DNA from: Paenibacillus sinopodophylli
GTDB taxonomy: Bacteria; Bacillota; Bacilli; Paenibacillales; Paenibacillaceae
Length of the DNA: 64,000 nucleotides
Assembly (NCBI RefSeq): GCF_005930355.1
Contig: NZ_VDBO01000007.1
Coordinates: forward strand, 124,001 to 188,000
Direction of reading: 5' to 3'
Made by a program: the position numbers and the translations under genes. The notes under the pieces were generated by a model. That model saw only the letters and a program-made list of their open reading frames with translations. It did not search any database and was not told the DNA's origin. Positions 50,456 through 58,636 of this stretch are shown here, one piece after another (the stretch's first letter is position 1; each line of letters begins with the position of its first letter).

Positions 50456-50492
50456 CTTCCACAGCAGGCAGCAAGACCGCCTGCTGTGGAAG
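50456..50492. terminator. Perfect 14-bp stem-loop
   Basis: CTTCCACAGCAGGC pairs perfectly with GCCTGCTGTGGAAG around a 9-base loop. The flanking U-tract is weak on both strands. It lies between two same-strand gene groups and probably terminates the upstream one. Confidence 0.6.
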
Positions 50493-50541
50493 ACGGTCTC
50501 TTCTGTAATTATTAAGCTGCAGCTCTCCATATACATACAGC

Positions 50542-50865
50542 TTAATAAATTTCGCCTTCATCACCTTGAACCACTGCATGAAGTTCAATCGCAATCTCCT
50601 TCATCTTCTCAAGCACTTCATCATCACCGTAAGGTATGGTGAGATTGCCTTCAGAGAACATAAAAGGAATTTCCTTCTCCTCGGTTTTCCATATAAAGAA
50701 ATGGCCTTGTACCGTCATGGTGATTGGCCCTGTTATAGAAAACTCGCTGGCATATACAAAACCATTCTTAGATACAAAATAGTTCTGAACTTCCTCTAAT
50801 GAAATTTCTTCTTCCTCATTATTTGCCCAGTAGGATGCTCGCGTAATATGAATATTGTAGCTCAT
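50542..50865 (-). CDS. Small soluble protein of unknown function
   Basis: A 107-residue protein beginning MSYNIHITRASYWANNEEEE; the frame is open further upstream, but this start matches a common N-terminal pattern of a widespread small family (MSYDIxITRA...W). It contains SLEEVQNYFVSKNGF and a beta-rich C-terminal half (GHFFIWKTEEKEIPFMF), ending GDEGEIY. Members often occur in scattered single copies in Firmicutes and other bacteria. The function is unknown and no signal peptide is seen. Confidence 0.65.
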   Translation of the reverse strand: MSYNIHITRASYWANNEEEEISLEEVQNYFVSKNGFVYASEFSITGPITMTVQGHFFIWKTEEKEIPFMFSEGNLTIPYGDDEVLEKMKEIAIELHAVVQGDEGEIY

Positions 50866-50949
50866 GAGAATACAACCTTTCATAGTAGCATTTCTATACT
50901 TTTCTCCATTATGTTCGCAGAAGTCAGCCACTCCATATTAACGGGCTAT

Positions 50950-51171
50950 CTAAAACTCCGCTTTGCGCGTTATATATTGCGTCAGCTTTGGTGCTGCTAT
51001 TAGTAATAATATCCCCGTAGTTATGTAGATAAGCGGTGCTCTTATTTCAATGTTCCTGTGCGAATAGCCATTTACGAAATAATCAATAATGTCGCCACCA
51101 TAATCTCCAAGCAGGAATATAGCTTCTGTACTTATCAAATCACAAATACCACACCAAGTTACTGCCTCCAT
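50950..51171 (-). CDS. Small membrane protein, perhaps a 3' gene remnant
   Basis: A 73-residue frame beginning MEAVTWCGICDLIS with GGDIIDYFVNGYSHRNIEIRAPL and a C-terminal hydrophobic segment IYITTGILLLIAAPKLTQYI. Only a poor ribosome-binding site precedes it. The content looks like the last extracytoplasmic loop and membrane helix of a larger protein, so it may be a truncated gene. It lies 16 bases after the CuAO_N-ankyrin gene on the same strand. Confidence 0.5.
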   Translation of the reverse strand: MEAVTWCGICDLISTEAIFLLGDYGGDIIDYFVNGYSHRNIEIRAPLIYITTGILLLIAAPKLTQYITRKAEF

Positions 51172-51189
51172 CAAAATAATTATGCGCCT

Positions 51190-52083
51190 TCAGGTAGCAC
51201 TTTGTTCCTTAATCTTATTAATCGCCCCCTCCAGAAGGACAATAATGGCGTCATAGTCTTCTACCGTTGGCGTCATACTTTCATCGATGATATGGGTATA
51301 GCCGCTCTCTATTTCATTACGCCAATAGTGCGCATACATAAGCGGTGTCCAACCATCCTGAACCGCCAGCTCTGGATCTGCCCCAGCTTCGAGCAAGAAC
51401 TCTACTATTTCGGGCCTTCCATTCGATACTGCGTTTTGCAACAACGATTGCCCCCACCATTCCGGTGCAAAATAATTGACGTCCATTCCGTATTTCAAAA
51501 ATAACTCAATCATAGGAATCGAATCATCGGCAAAGAGAAAACCCTCCGGACCTAGTGGGCCAATCATCACAGTCGGATCAGCGCCTATCGCAAGGAGACG
51601 TTCCGCCTCGCGCAAATCCTTCATTATGATGGCACTGAACAGTTCATTTTGTTTCGCAGATAGTACCCAGACGACATTGAGCCCATCTCCGTAGAGCTCC
51701 ACATCTCCACCACTTGCATCACCAACGAATCGAAGCGGTACATAAGTGACTCCTCCTTGCACGACTGGAGCGAGAGGCATCACCTGTTCTACACCATTTA
51801 TCGTAGCTTTGCGCGAGCCAATAGTCAGTACGATCTTGCGTTCGCCGTTGCTTGCCGTAATCTGCTTCGACTTGGCGTTCCACGTAACTTCAAGACCTAG
51901 TCGAGTAAAGAGCGGACGGAACGGAACCATTGTCGTTCCCGCATGCAAATACGGCGGATTATCTAATACAAGCTCTTTATTGTCGATAACGATCCGATAA
52001 TCCGGTCGTGTTTGTGCCGCGGCAACACTGACTGTTGGCACTGCAACCAGCATACACAGCAGCAACATAATCATTCTCATCAT
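51190..52083 (-). CDS. Secreted CuAO_N-ankyrin protein
   Basis: A 297-residue exported protein. A signal peptide (1-22, ending VSVAAA) precedes a CuAO_N domain (about 30-145; TTMVPFRPLFTRLGLEVTWN, TYVPLRFVGDASGGDVEL). Three or four ankyrin repeats follow (about 150-270; AIIMKDLREAERLLAIGADP, NAVSNGRPEIVEFLLEAGADP, DGWTPLMYAHYW). The combination of wall-associated and ankyrin modules is unusual, since ankyrin repeats are mostly cytosolic. The start codon overlaps the stop of the APH-like kinase gene (ATGA), so the genes are coupled. Function unknown. Confidence 0.82.
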   Translation of the reverse strand: MMRMIMLLLCMLVAVPTVSVAAAQTRPDYRIVIDNKELVLDNPPYLHAGTTMVPFRPLFTRLGLEVTWNAKSKQITASNGERKIVLTIGSRKATINGVEQVMPLAPVVQGGVTYVPLRFVGDASGGDVELYGDGLNVVWVLSAKQNELFSAIIMKDLREAERLLAIGADPTVMIGPLGPEGFLFADDSIPMIELFLKYGMDVNYFAPEWWGQSLLQNAVSNGRPEIVEFLLEAGADPELAVQDGWTPLMYAHYWRNEIESGYTHIIDESMTPTVEDYDAIIVLLEGAINKIKEQSAT

Positions 52084-53081
52084 TTGGCATCCCCTTCTCC
52101 TATCATAATCTCTTTTAGTAAAGATTCATGCTCATTAAGCCAGTCATTTCTCGTATGAAATTGAGTTAGAATATAATTGAAGTTCTCCTCGATATCTCTT
52201 CCAGAGTAGTATTGACCGATATAAATATGAAGTACTGCGATATGATACATTTGGGTCAATCGTTGCAACTGATTTATTTCTTGATCCGTACAAGTTCTAA
52301 ACCTAGAATAGCCTTCTATAAATGCTTGTGCCATTTCCAATGATCCGTTTGACATTTGAATAACATGGTTAAGGGAAATAGCAAATTCCATAAAACCAAT
52401 ATCAAGCGAAGTATTATCGAAATCTAAAACACCATGGATTCTATTATCTATGGATAGTAAATTGAATATTAATAGATCATGATGAACGAGCTGCTTAGAA
52501 AATCCCAACCACTCAAGTTTGTTGCTCTCGACGAGGGCAACGGTTTTTTGATAGAAATGCAGTGCAGCTTGAGGAATCTCAAAAGGTGGGGACTTAAAAA
52601 AAGATGTAACCGCTTGATAATCAGCTAATGGATGAAGATTATAGAGCTCTGTGAACGGAACTCCTTCATATTGGAGCTCTGATTGATATCGACCAAGTAC
52701 GGAAGTCATTTCACCGACCACATAACCAAACTCTTTGGCTTGTTCAATACTGAATATTTCTGGAACGACCCCTTCTATAAACGAAACAACCGCACCTAAT
52801 GAGCCGTTGGAGAGCTGTACATACCGTTCGCCAGCATTCGTATTTAAAAACTCAGGCACGACGATTGAAAGATTCTGCTTACTTATATAAGAGGTTAATT
52901 CAGCTTCAAATGCAATGCTGTCTACATTTTTAGTATATGGATTGTAGATTCGAATCACATATTTCTGGTCATTTATCGTTACAATTTTCGTGAAATTAGT
53001 CAAACCAAAGGGTACAGGCTCTATTTCGTACACACAATCACCAAAGTAATGACGCACCAATTCATTGATTAGCTCGTGCAT
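52080..53081 (-). CDS. APH-family small-molecule kinase
   Basis: A 333-residue cytosolic phosphotransferase with the choline/aminoglycoside kinase fold. Visible are NDQKYVIRIYNP (ATP-binding Lys), VHHDLLIFNLL (catalytic loop HHDL..N) and GVLDFDNTSLD (metal Asp in DFD). The family phosphorylates aminoglycosides, homoserine, choline or fructosamine-like substrates; the YrvA/SrkA-like length does not narrow this. It overlaps the ankyrin-protein gene by 4 bases. GGGGGAG precedes the ATG. A role in resistance should not be assumed. Confidence 0.8.
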   Translation of the reverse strand: MHELINELVRHYFGDCVYEIEPVPFGLTNFTKIVTINDQKYVIRIYNPYTKNVDSIAFEAELTSYISKQNLSIVVPEFLNTNAGERYVQLSNGSLGAVVSFIEGVVPEIFSIEQAKEFGYVVGEMTSVLGRYQSELQYEGVPFTELYNLHPLADYQAVTSFFKSPPFEIPQAALHFYQKTVALVESNKLEWLGFSKQLVHHDLLIFNLLSIDNRIHGVLDFDNTSLDIGFMEFAISLNHVIQMSNGSLEMAQAFIEGYSRFRTCTDQEINQLQRLTQMYHIAVLHIYIGQYYSGRDIEENFNYILTQFHTRNDWLNEHESLLKEIMIGEGDAK

Positions 53082-53214
53082 TGTACTCCCCCTATTATTT
53101 TATCGCATTCCTGGGATTATTACCCTATAATAACAAATCCCGCTTTTGAAAATCTATGAAATTCTAATACTACTGATGATTAGGGTTACATCATCTCCCG
53201 CTGTCTGACATGCC

Positions 53215-53245
53215 AAAGAGCACCTCGTTTATGAAGGTGCTCTTT
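53215..53245 (-). terminator. Terminator of the secreted helical protein gene
   Basis: AAAGAGCACCT pairs with AGGTGCTCTTT over 11 bp with a 9-base loop, 28 bases past the stop at 53273. Confidence 0.75.
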
Positions 53246-53272
53246 ACAACGATCATTTATCGGAAAAGCAAA

Positions 53273-53929
53273 CTATTTGAACTGCGTTGGAAATTGCCTT
53301 ACAATCGCTTCTGAAAGGGTATCTGCTAGCACGATGATATGGTCTATGCCTTTGTCGAAAGCAACGATATCGGCATCCCAATTTTTCGTTAATCTAGCTG
53401 TGACAGTGTCTGTAACCAATTGCAGATGCATATACAACAGATCTGTTAATTGCTTTTTCGACAAATTCGGATTGGCACTGCTTAAGAATAGAGCAATCTC
53501 ATCCGCGTTTTTATACCAATCTTTATTGTATTTTTCCACGTCTGCCTGATTTCCCTGTTTCGCTGCTTCAACAATTTTCCCTGCAATAACAATATGCTCT
53601 CGAAGGAGCTCAGCCAGCTTGTTACCTGCTGCCTCTCCATAATACGGTTTAATCGCATCTCCAATATCCTGCTGGTTCTTCAATAGCCTCTCCAGCACTT
53701 TTTGTTGATCATCCATCCCGGCAACCGCACTCACAATATAGTTTCTTGTCCAGACCACATGGTCAATCCAAAGCTTTCTAAGCTGATTCTGAAACTGCAC
53801 CGTTGATGGACTTAAACATTGCTTTTCTGTTGTTACTTGTTCTTTTCCAATGGCTTCGACATGTAAAGGTGCGCAAATTAATGCAAGGGACATGCATACC
53901 ATAGCCAGCTTCAGTAATCGATATTTCAT
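53273..53929 (-). CDS. Secreted helical protein of unknown function
   Basis: A 218-residue exported protein; start MKYRLLKLAMVCMSLAL (ATG 53929) just after GGAGG. The signal peptide ends near HVEA. The mature chain is predicted all-helical with LRKLWIDHVVWTRNYIVSAV, LLREHIVIAGKIVEA and LLYMHLQLVTDTVTARL. Several His/Trp/Asp pairs recall four-helix metal- or cofactor-binding bundles, but no metal motif is certain. Related sequences occur in Paenibacillus without assigned function. It is monocistronic with a terminator. Confidence 0.68.
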   Translation of the reverse strand: MKYRLLKLAMVCMSLALICAPLHVEAIGKEQVTTEKQCLSPSTVQFQNQLRKLWIDHVVWTRNYIVSAVAGMDDQQKVLERLLKNQQDIGDAIKPYYGEAAGNKLAELLREHIVIAGKIVEAAKQGNQADVEKYNKDWYKNADEIALFLSSANPNLSKKQLTDLLYMHLQLVTDTVTARLTKNWDADIVAFDKGIDHIIVLADTLSEAIVRQFPTQFK

Positions 53930-54017
53930 TTCATATTGCCTCCATGTATTGAATTGAACATCCGCTATTATTTTGGACATTTCTTCTATTTTCATGCATT
54001 GGAGGCTATTGTTCGTT

Positions 54018-54614
54018 TTAGATTGTTTTTATTAATTCTATATTTGCAAATGTGCTTTCTGAATATACTTTTTCTCCATAAATACCGCTTATTCCGTTAA
54101 AGCCAGCCTTTGTCCAAAACCTGATAGCGGACCAATTTTTCACGGCAATATTTGCGCGGATATCCTTATATCCTAATCTACTAAGCTCCACACCTAATTG
54201 AGCTTCTGTCTCCATACCAAACCCTTGCCCTTGTGAATCTGTATGTATGTACAAAAATACAATATACGCAGAATCGAGTGTTGGGTAACCGTGATATACA
54301 CTTATTATTCCGATTAACCTCTTATGCTCTCTGTCTTTAATCGTAAAGATACAATAATTCTCTTTATCCCCGCCTGGAGGCAAATCCCCTGAATAGTAGC
54401 AGTGTGCAATGTGATTCGGATCATAATCATTCCCATCCCACTGTTTCATATATTGGCTGCTTGAATATAAATATTGTACATCTTCAATTTCATTCTCTAA
54501 CATTCTACTGCAAATAAGATTAGTCGATTCCCAAAAGTCAGGAAGCAGATTAATGGTCAAGCTGGTCACATCCTTTGGAATTGTCACATACAATCTGATT
54601 AAATCTTGCTGCAC
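54018..54614 (-). CDS. GNAT-family N-acetyltransferase
   Basis: A 198-residue acetyltransferase; the GTG at 54614 gives the longest frame, but no good site precedes it, so the true start may lie inside. The acetyl-CoA loop reads HTDSQGQGFGMETEAQLGVEL (QGQGFG core). IRANIAVKNWSAIRFWTKAGF is the usual motif B. Upstream, YIVFLYIHTD forms strand 4. The substrate is unknown. It is isolated between two terminated transcripts. Confidence 0.78.
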   Translation of the reverse strand: MQQDLIRLYVTIPKDVTSLTINLLPDFWESTNLICSRMLENEIEDVQYLYSSSQYMKQWDGNDYDPNHIAHCYYSGDLPPGGDKENYCIFTIKDREHKRLIGIISVYHGYPTLDSAYIVFLYIHTDSQGQGFGMETEAQLGVELSRLGYKDIRANIAVKNWSAIRFWTKAGFNGISGIYGEKVYSESTFANIELIKTI

Positions 54615-54687
54615 TTATACGGTTGAACTATCCTTAAAATACCACAAATGTCTAATAACAGGGAGCCATCTCCAAGCTCACTATATC

Positions 54688-54722
54688 AAAAAAAGCCGAC
54701 ACCGCAGTACACGGTATCAGCT
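54688..54722 (-). terminator. Terminator of the Cof-type phosphatase gene
   Basis: On the minus strand GCTGATACCG pairs with CGGTGTCGGC (two wobbles) around a 7-base loop, followed by TTTTTTT. Confidence 0.8.
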
Positions 54723-54767
54723 CAATTCGCTCTTACTCTTGTATACATATTGTTCTCGTGCCTTGCC

Positions 54768-55547
54768 TTATCGCTCGAGAAGACCTGCCTTCACCAATCC
54801 GTTGCGAATGCCCTGCTCGTCGACATGCGTCGTTACGTAATCCGCATACGGCAGCAGATCTGGATGAGAGTTGCCCATCGCTATGCCTAATCCAACCGTC
54901 TCCAGCATCTCGATATCGTTCAGCCCATCGCCGAAAGCAACCGCATCCGCTGACGTTAAGCCAAGCTTGTCCAGCAGCGCTTCAATGCCCTGTGCCTTCG
55001 ACCCTCCGGCAGGGAGCACGTCGATTGCCTGTGGATGCCAGCGGATAAGCTTCAATTCCGAGTGCAGCCCGTCATACAGATGCTCTTCATGGCTCTCACA
55101 GTGAAGGAACACTTGGTAAATGTCATCTGTTTTCCAAAACTCCGGATTATAGCCAGGCAGATCAACCTTTAATGAATGGACCGAGCTAATGATGAAGGGA
55201 TGATCCTCTTTGTCTGCGAAGAAGTTATGCTCGCCTTCGAATACTAGCCCGTGATTATGCTCGCTTGCAACCTTAACAAGCGCCTCCAAGCGATGCTTCT
55301 CAATTTCCCGTTTATAGAGCGGCGTACCTTTATATACAACGTAACCCCCGTTTAGACAAACGAAGGATTCAATGCCAAGCTGCTCCGCAAGTGGTTTGAT
55401 GAAATAAGGCGCGCGGCCAGTCGCGATAACCGGTTCAACGCCGCTTTCCTTCAGTTCCGCGATCGCTTTGATCGTGTCTGCGGGTATTTCCTTCTGTTCG
55501 TTAATTAGCGTACCATCAATGTCGAAAAAAACGATTTTATAGCCCAT
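54768..55547 (-). CDS. Cof-type HAD-IIB phosphatase
   Basis: A 259-residue cytosolic phosphatase; start MGYKIVFFDIDGTLI (ATG 55547) after AGGAGAG. HAD motif I is FFDIDGTLI with nucleophile and acid Asp, motif II VIATGR, motif III a Lys in GGSKAQGIEAL, and motif IV FGDGLNDIEML. A C2B cap lies between residues 85 and 180. Such Cof/YidA-type enzymes dephosphorylate sugar phosphates, FMN or pyridoxal phosphate. Specificity is unknown. Confidence 0.88.
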   Translation of the reverse strand: MGYKIVFFDIDGTLINEQKEIPADTIKAIAELKESGVEPVIATGRAPYFIKPLAEQLGIESFVCLNGGYVVYKGTPLYKREIEKHRLEALVKVASEHNHGLVFEGEHNFFADKEDHPFIISSVHSLKVDLPGYNPEFWKTDDIYQVFLHCESHEEHLYDGLHSELKLIRWHPQAIDVLPAGGSKAQGIEALLDKLGLTSADAVAFGDGLNDIEMLETVGLGIAMGNSHPDLLPYADYVTTHVDEQGIRNGLVKAGLLER

Positions 55548-55681
55548 GCTCTTCTCTCTCCTGTCCATTGTCGCAGACGTCTGCCGTCTGTCCTTTTTTT
55601 ACAGTATAAAGAATTGAGCGTGGAAAAGGAATCTTTGTTGACGAAAACACGAGAACCGCTCATTCCTAGTTCATTCGGCGC

Positions 55682-55799
55682 TTGACTCCTCTCGAAAGCT
55701 TCCTGTATATTAATGGAATCAACACAATAAGAACGGCTTACGATGGAAGCACCCGTAAGAGATGGCATTTTCATGCCTATCTTGCAGGTGCTTTTTTTG
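55682..55799 (+). promoter_or_regulatory. Promoter and long terminated leader (possible small RNA or attenuator)
   Basis: TTGACT (55682-55687), 18 bases, and TATATT (55706-55711) form a promoter. The transcript from about 55719 runs into a long nested stem (55744-55793): AAGCACC/GGTGCTT, GTAAGA/ATCTTGC and GGCAT/ATGCC, followed by seven Ts. This would yield a short RNA of about 80 bases. The coiled-coil protein gene begins 36 bases later and must be expressed by readthrough or another promoter. No known riboswitch class was recognised. Confidence 0.6.
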
Positions 55800-55834
55800 C
55801 GTTGTTTGCCAAACCAAAGGAGGCTTCCGTATCC

Positions 55835-56650
55835 ATGAAAACCGTTTCTAGATTTACCGTATTTGGGCTTGTTCTCTTGCTACTGCTCGCCGGCCCGTCC
55901 ACCATTGCTGCCGCATCATTCGAGTTTAGCGCTACTGCCAAGACCGCCTTCGATAAGATGAAGGGGGCAACAGACAAGGTGACTGCTGCCAAGCTAACCT
56001 CCCAGTACACTGAATTACAAACTACGCAGAAGCAATTAATCGACTGGGACACACGCATCGATAAGCTGCACTATCAGAACGAGGAAGCGATAATCGCCAC
56101 CCGCAAGCGGATAAAAGAAATCGATGCGAACAAGCTTTTAAAACTAGAGAATGACGTTGTTCAAGCCAAGAAGAAATACGAGCCATTATTCAAGCTCTAC
56201 GATTCCTTGAACCAGCAGCTAAGCATAGCGAAGTCGTTCAAAGATAAGCTTGCAATAAACCTATTGAAGCCTCAGGTGGAAACGACCAAAGTGGCTGTTC
56301 AGTTAGCCAAGCAGGATATTCGCAGCAAAGAAACAACCTATAAAACCGCCAAAGCAAACACGGCCAAAACGATTAAGAAGCTGCGCACTGAGCTTAGCGG
56401 TATTGATCCGCTCAAAGTGAAGATGAAAGCGGCTAAAAGTACAACTAGCAGCATCAAGAAACAGTTCACGACTGAAACCTCACTTCTGAACCAAGCGGTC
56501 AAGAAAGGGAATGCTGCAGCGACATCAAGCTCGCTTACTCGGATGCTCACCTACATCAAGCAAATGAACGAGCAGAAACAAAAAATGCTCACGTATGAGC
56601 AGCAAACGATGGCAATCATTGCGAAGGTCGACAACCAGATAGCCAGCTAA
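55835..56650 (+). CDS. Secreted coiled-coil protein
   Basis: A 271-residue exported protein; start MKTVSRFTVFGL (ATG 55835) 11 bases after AGGAGG. The signal peptide ends near TIAAA. The rest is almost wholly helical and highly charged, with heptad-like runs (ENDVVQAKKKYEPLFKLYDS, LNQQLSIAKSFKDKL, KTIKKLRTELSGIDPLKVKM), suggesting a long coiled coil. It is rich in Lys, Ala and Thr. No catalytic motif is visible. Wall- or surface-binding is plausible but unproven. Upstream lies a short terminated leader. Confidence 0.72.
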   Translation: MKTVSRFTVFGLVLLLLLAGPSTIAAASFEFSATAKTAFDKMKGATDKVTAAKLTSQYTELQTTQKQLIDWDTRIDKLHYQNEEAIIATRKRIKEIDANKLLKLENDVVQAKKKYEPLFKLYDSLNQQLSIAKSFKDKLAINLLKPQVETTKVAVQLAKQDIRSKETTYKTAKANTAKTIKKLRTELSGIDPLKVKMKAAKSTTSSIKKQFTTETSLLNQAVKKGNAAATSSSLTRMLTYIKQMNEQKQKMLTYEQQTMAIIAKVDNQIAS

Positions 56651-56774
56651 ACAAAAGCATTAGCAGCAAGCGCGCCCAGCTCGCAATGCCGGAGATAGGA
56701 ATGTCGCGTTTGCTTCCCTATATGCGGGGACAACTGCTAGATTCTATTGTCGTAGAAGTATAAGAATGAACATG

Positions 56775-56808
56775 AAAACGCCCTGTGACCATCGGTCTCA
56801 GGGCGTTT
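56775..56808 (-). terminator. Terminator of the sensor kinase gene
   Basis: On the minus strand AAACGCCCTG pairs with CAGGGCGTTTT around a 13-base loop, followed by a T-rich tract, 15 bases past the kinase stop. Confidence 0.8.
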
Positions 56809-56821
56809 CTCCGTTTCTCCG

Positions 56822-58450
56822 TTACTGTATACCTGGCAGCCAGACTTCAATGGTTGTCCCAGAGCCTAGCTCACTAGAAACGACCAGGCGGCCTTTGTGC
56901 GAGGAGATGATTTTGTCCACAATCATCATGCCTAGTCCGTTTCCATCGCGCCTTGTAGTATGAAAGGGCTGACCAATGCGGCGCATAACTTCATCGGTCA
57001 TACCTACGCCGTTATCCTTGAACAGAACCCGCTGATAACCATCCATGACATCCAGCCCGATCTCCACCTCGCCTCCGTAAGGCAAAGCTTCCATCGCATT
57101 TTTTAAAATATTCAGAAATACCTGCCTTACCTGATCGCGGTCGCAATGAATGGCGACTTTTCCTTCATATGCTGTACGAATGACAATGCCATTCATTTCG
57201 AATTGCATCTCGAATATAGACAGTACTTCCTGCAAGATGTCGACACATTGCTCTTCCTTGTACTGGAGCGCCTGCGGCCTCCCTAGAATGAGAAACTCAC
57301 CGACGATTGCATTCATCCGATCCAGCTCCGACATCATCACGTTGTAATAGTAAGGATTTGTCGTTTTACTGGATAGCTGCAGCATGCCCTTAACCGTCGT
57401 CATCGGATTGCGAATCTCATGCGCAATGCTTACGGCTAGCTGGCCTGCGAAACCAAGCTTCTCGCTGTTTCGCAGCAGCTCCTCGGCCAGTTTCATCTCG
57501 GTAATGTCTCTCAGGCTTCCAACTACGCGAATAAGCTCCTTCGTACCATCGTAGATCGGCACCACATCGAGCATATAATAATCCATCCGATCCTTGGACT
57601 TAATCGAAAGCTCAATGCCTACACAGGTTTCCCCATGCAAAATGAACCGTTCGAAATACGGACCGATAATACTCAAATCAAAAGCCCTATCGCCAATACC
57701 GCCGCTAGGCTTCTCATCGCTTGCTTTGCCTAATATGACTTTACTATAGTCGTTAATTTCAACGATTGCACCCTGTGCATCCGTTATGATGACTCCATAA
57801 TAATTCGTATCGAGAAGCACTTGGTTCAGAATCTGAAGCTGCGTATTATGCTTGCGCAGCAAGAGCTCACGTTCGATCGAGTCAACGATTGTAGACAATA
57901 AAGCAAGCAAATGAGGATGAGCGGAATGGATATCAGTCATAATCGAGAGCGTTCCTAATAACTCGCCGCTATTCTCCGTATGAAATGGTACCGTATAGCA
58001 GGCCATTCCATGCAGCACTTTATGATAATGGTCTTCGCCTACAAGTTCTATGGGGCCATTGCTTCGCAGAGTCATATCCACTGCATTCGGCCCAATCTCC
58101 TCACAGAATCGCAAACCTTCCGTAATGCCAAGCCGCCGTACCATGCTTATGATGGCCGAATTTCCTCTAAATTCAAGAATATGTCCTTGGTTATCGGTAA
58201 TCGCTACGAAAAAAGGGTCTCCCTCAACAGAAGACAGAAATTTATCGACAAACACACTTATGACTTCTAGAATGTCTTTGTAGTGGCTTTGTTGACCTTT
58301 CAGTTCCTCGCTGGAGAGCCATTCAGTATATATAGGAGGCTCATCTGGATTCAAGCCTCGTACTTGGCATTGTTTGTGCGCTTCAGCAATCATTTCGTTT
58401 CTCATCATGTTGTTATACCAGTTAACCTTTCCAGGACCACTTGCTTCCAT
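56822..58450 (-). CDS. Soluble sensor histidine kinase with AcoR-like GAF and PAS domains
   Basis: A 542-residue kinase without membrane segments. Residues 1-200 resemble the sensor N-terminus of AcoR/DhaR-type activators (GDPFFVAITDNQGHILEFRG, GPNAVDMTLRSNGPIELVGEDHYHK). A PAS domain lies at about 208-330. The kinase core (HisKA, about 345-415) has FAGQLAVSIAHEIRNPMTTVKG with the phosphorylatable His in AHEIRNP. The HATPase has DQVRQVFLNILKNAMEAL, FKDNGVGM and GNGLGMMIVDKII. The domain set resembles Bacillus sporulation kinases KinA-E, but no response regulator is adjacent. A phosphorelay role is inference. Confidence 0.87.
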   Translation of the reverse strand: MEASGPGKVNWYNNMMRNEMIAEAHKQCQVRGLNPDEPPIYTEWLSSEELKGQQSHYKDILEVISVFVDKFLSSVEGDPFFVAITDNQGHILEFRGNSAIISMVRRLGITEGLRFCEEIGPNAVDMTLRSNGPIELVGEDHYHKVLHGMACYTVPFHTENSGELLGTLSIMTDIHSAHPHLLALLSTIVDSIERELLLRKHNTQLQILNQVLLDTNYYGVIITDAQGAIVEINDYSKVILGKASDEKPSGGIGDRAFDLSIIGPYFERFILHGETCVGIELSIKSKDRMDYYMLDVVPIYDGTKELIRVVGSLRDITEMKLAEELLRNSEKLGFAGQLAVSIAHEIRNPMTTVKGMLQLSSKTTNPYYYNVMMSELDRMNAIVGEFLILGRPQALQYKEEQCVDILQEVLSIFEMQFEMNGIVIRTAYEGKVAIHCDRDQVRQVFLNILKNAMEALPYGGEVEIGLDVMDGYQRVLFKDNGVGMTDEVMRRIGQPFHTTRRDGNGLGMMIVDKIISSHKGRLVVSSELGSGTTIEVWLPGIQ

Positions 58451-58536
58451 ATTGTTGGATATTATCCTTTATTCTAGCTGTAACACTCACAATCCTTCCC
58501 ATTTTTATTAAAAATCGTTTATATTATCAAAAAATT

Positions 58537-58583
58537 AAAAAGGACTGTTGAATAAGGGTTTTAACCTTAAACAACAGTCCTTT
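58537..58583. terminator. Bidirectional terminator
   Basis: AAAGGACTGTTG pairs with CAACAGTCCTTT over 12 bp, with an inner AAGGGTTTTAACCTT dyad. Confidence 0.82.
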
Positions 58584-58636
58584 CATTGGATCATCCATAT
58601 ATATCATTTGAGAGCTAACCGTCTACTGTCATACCA

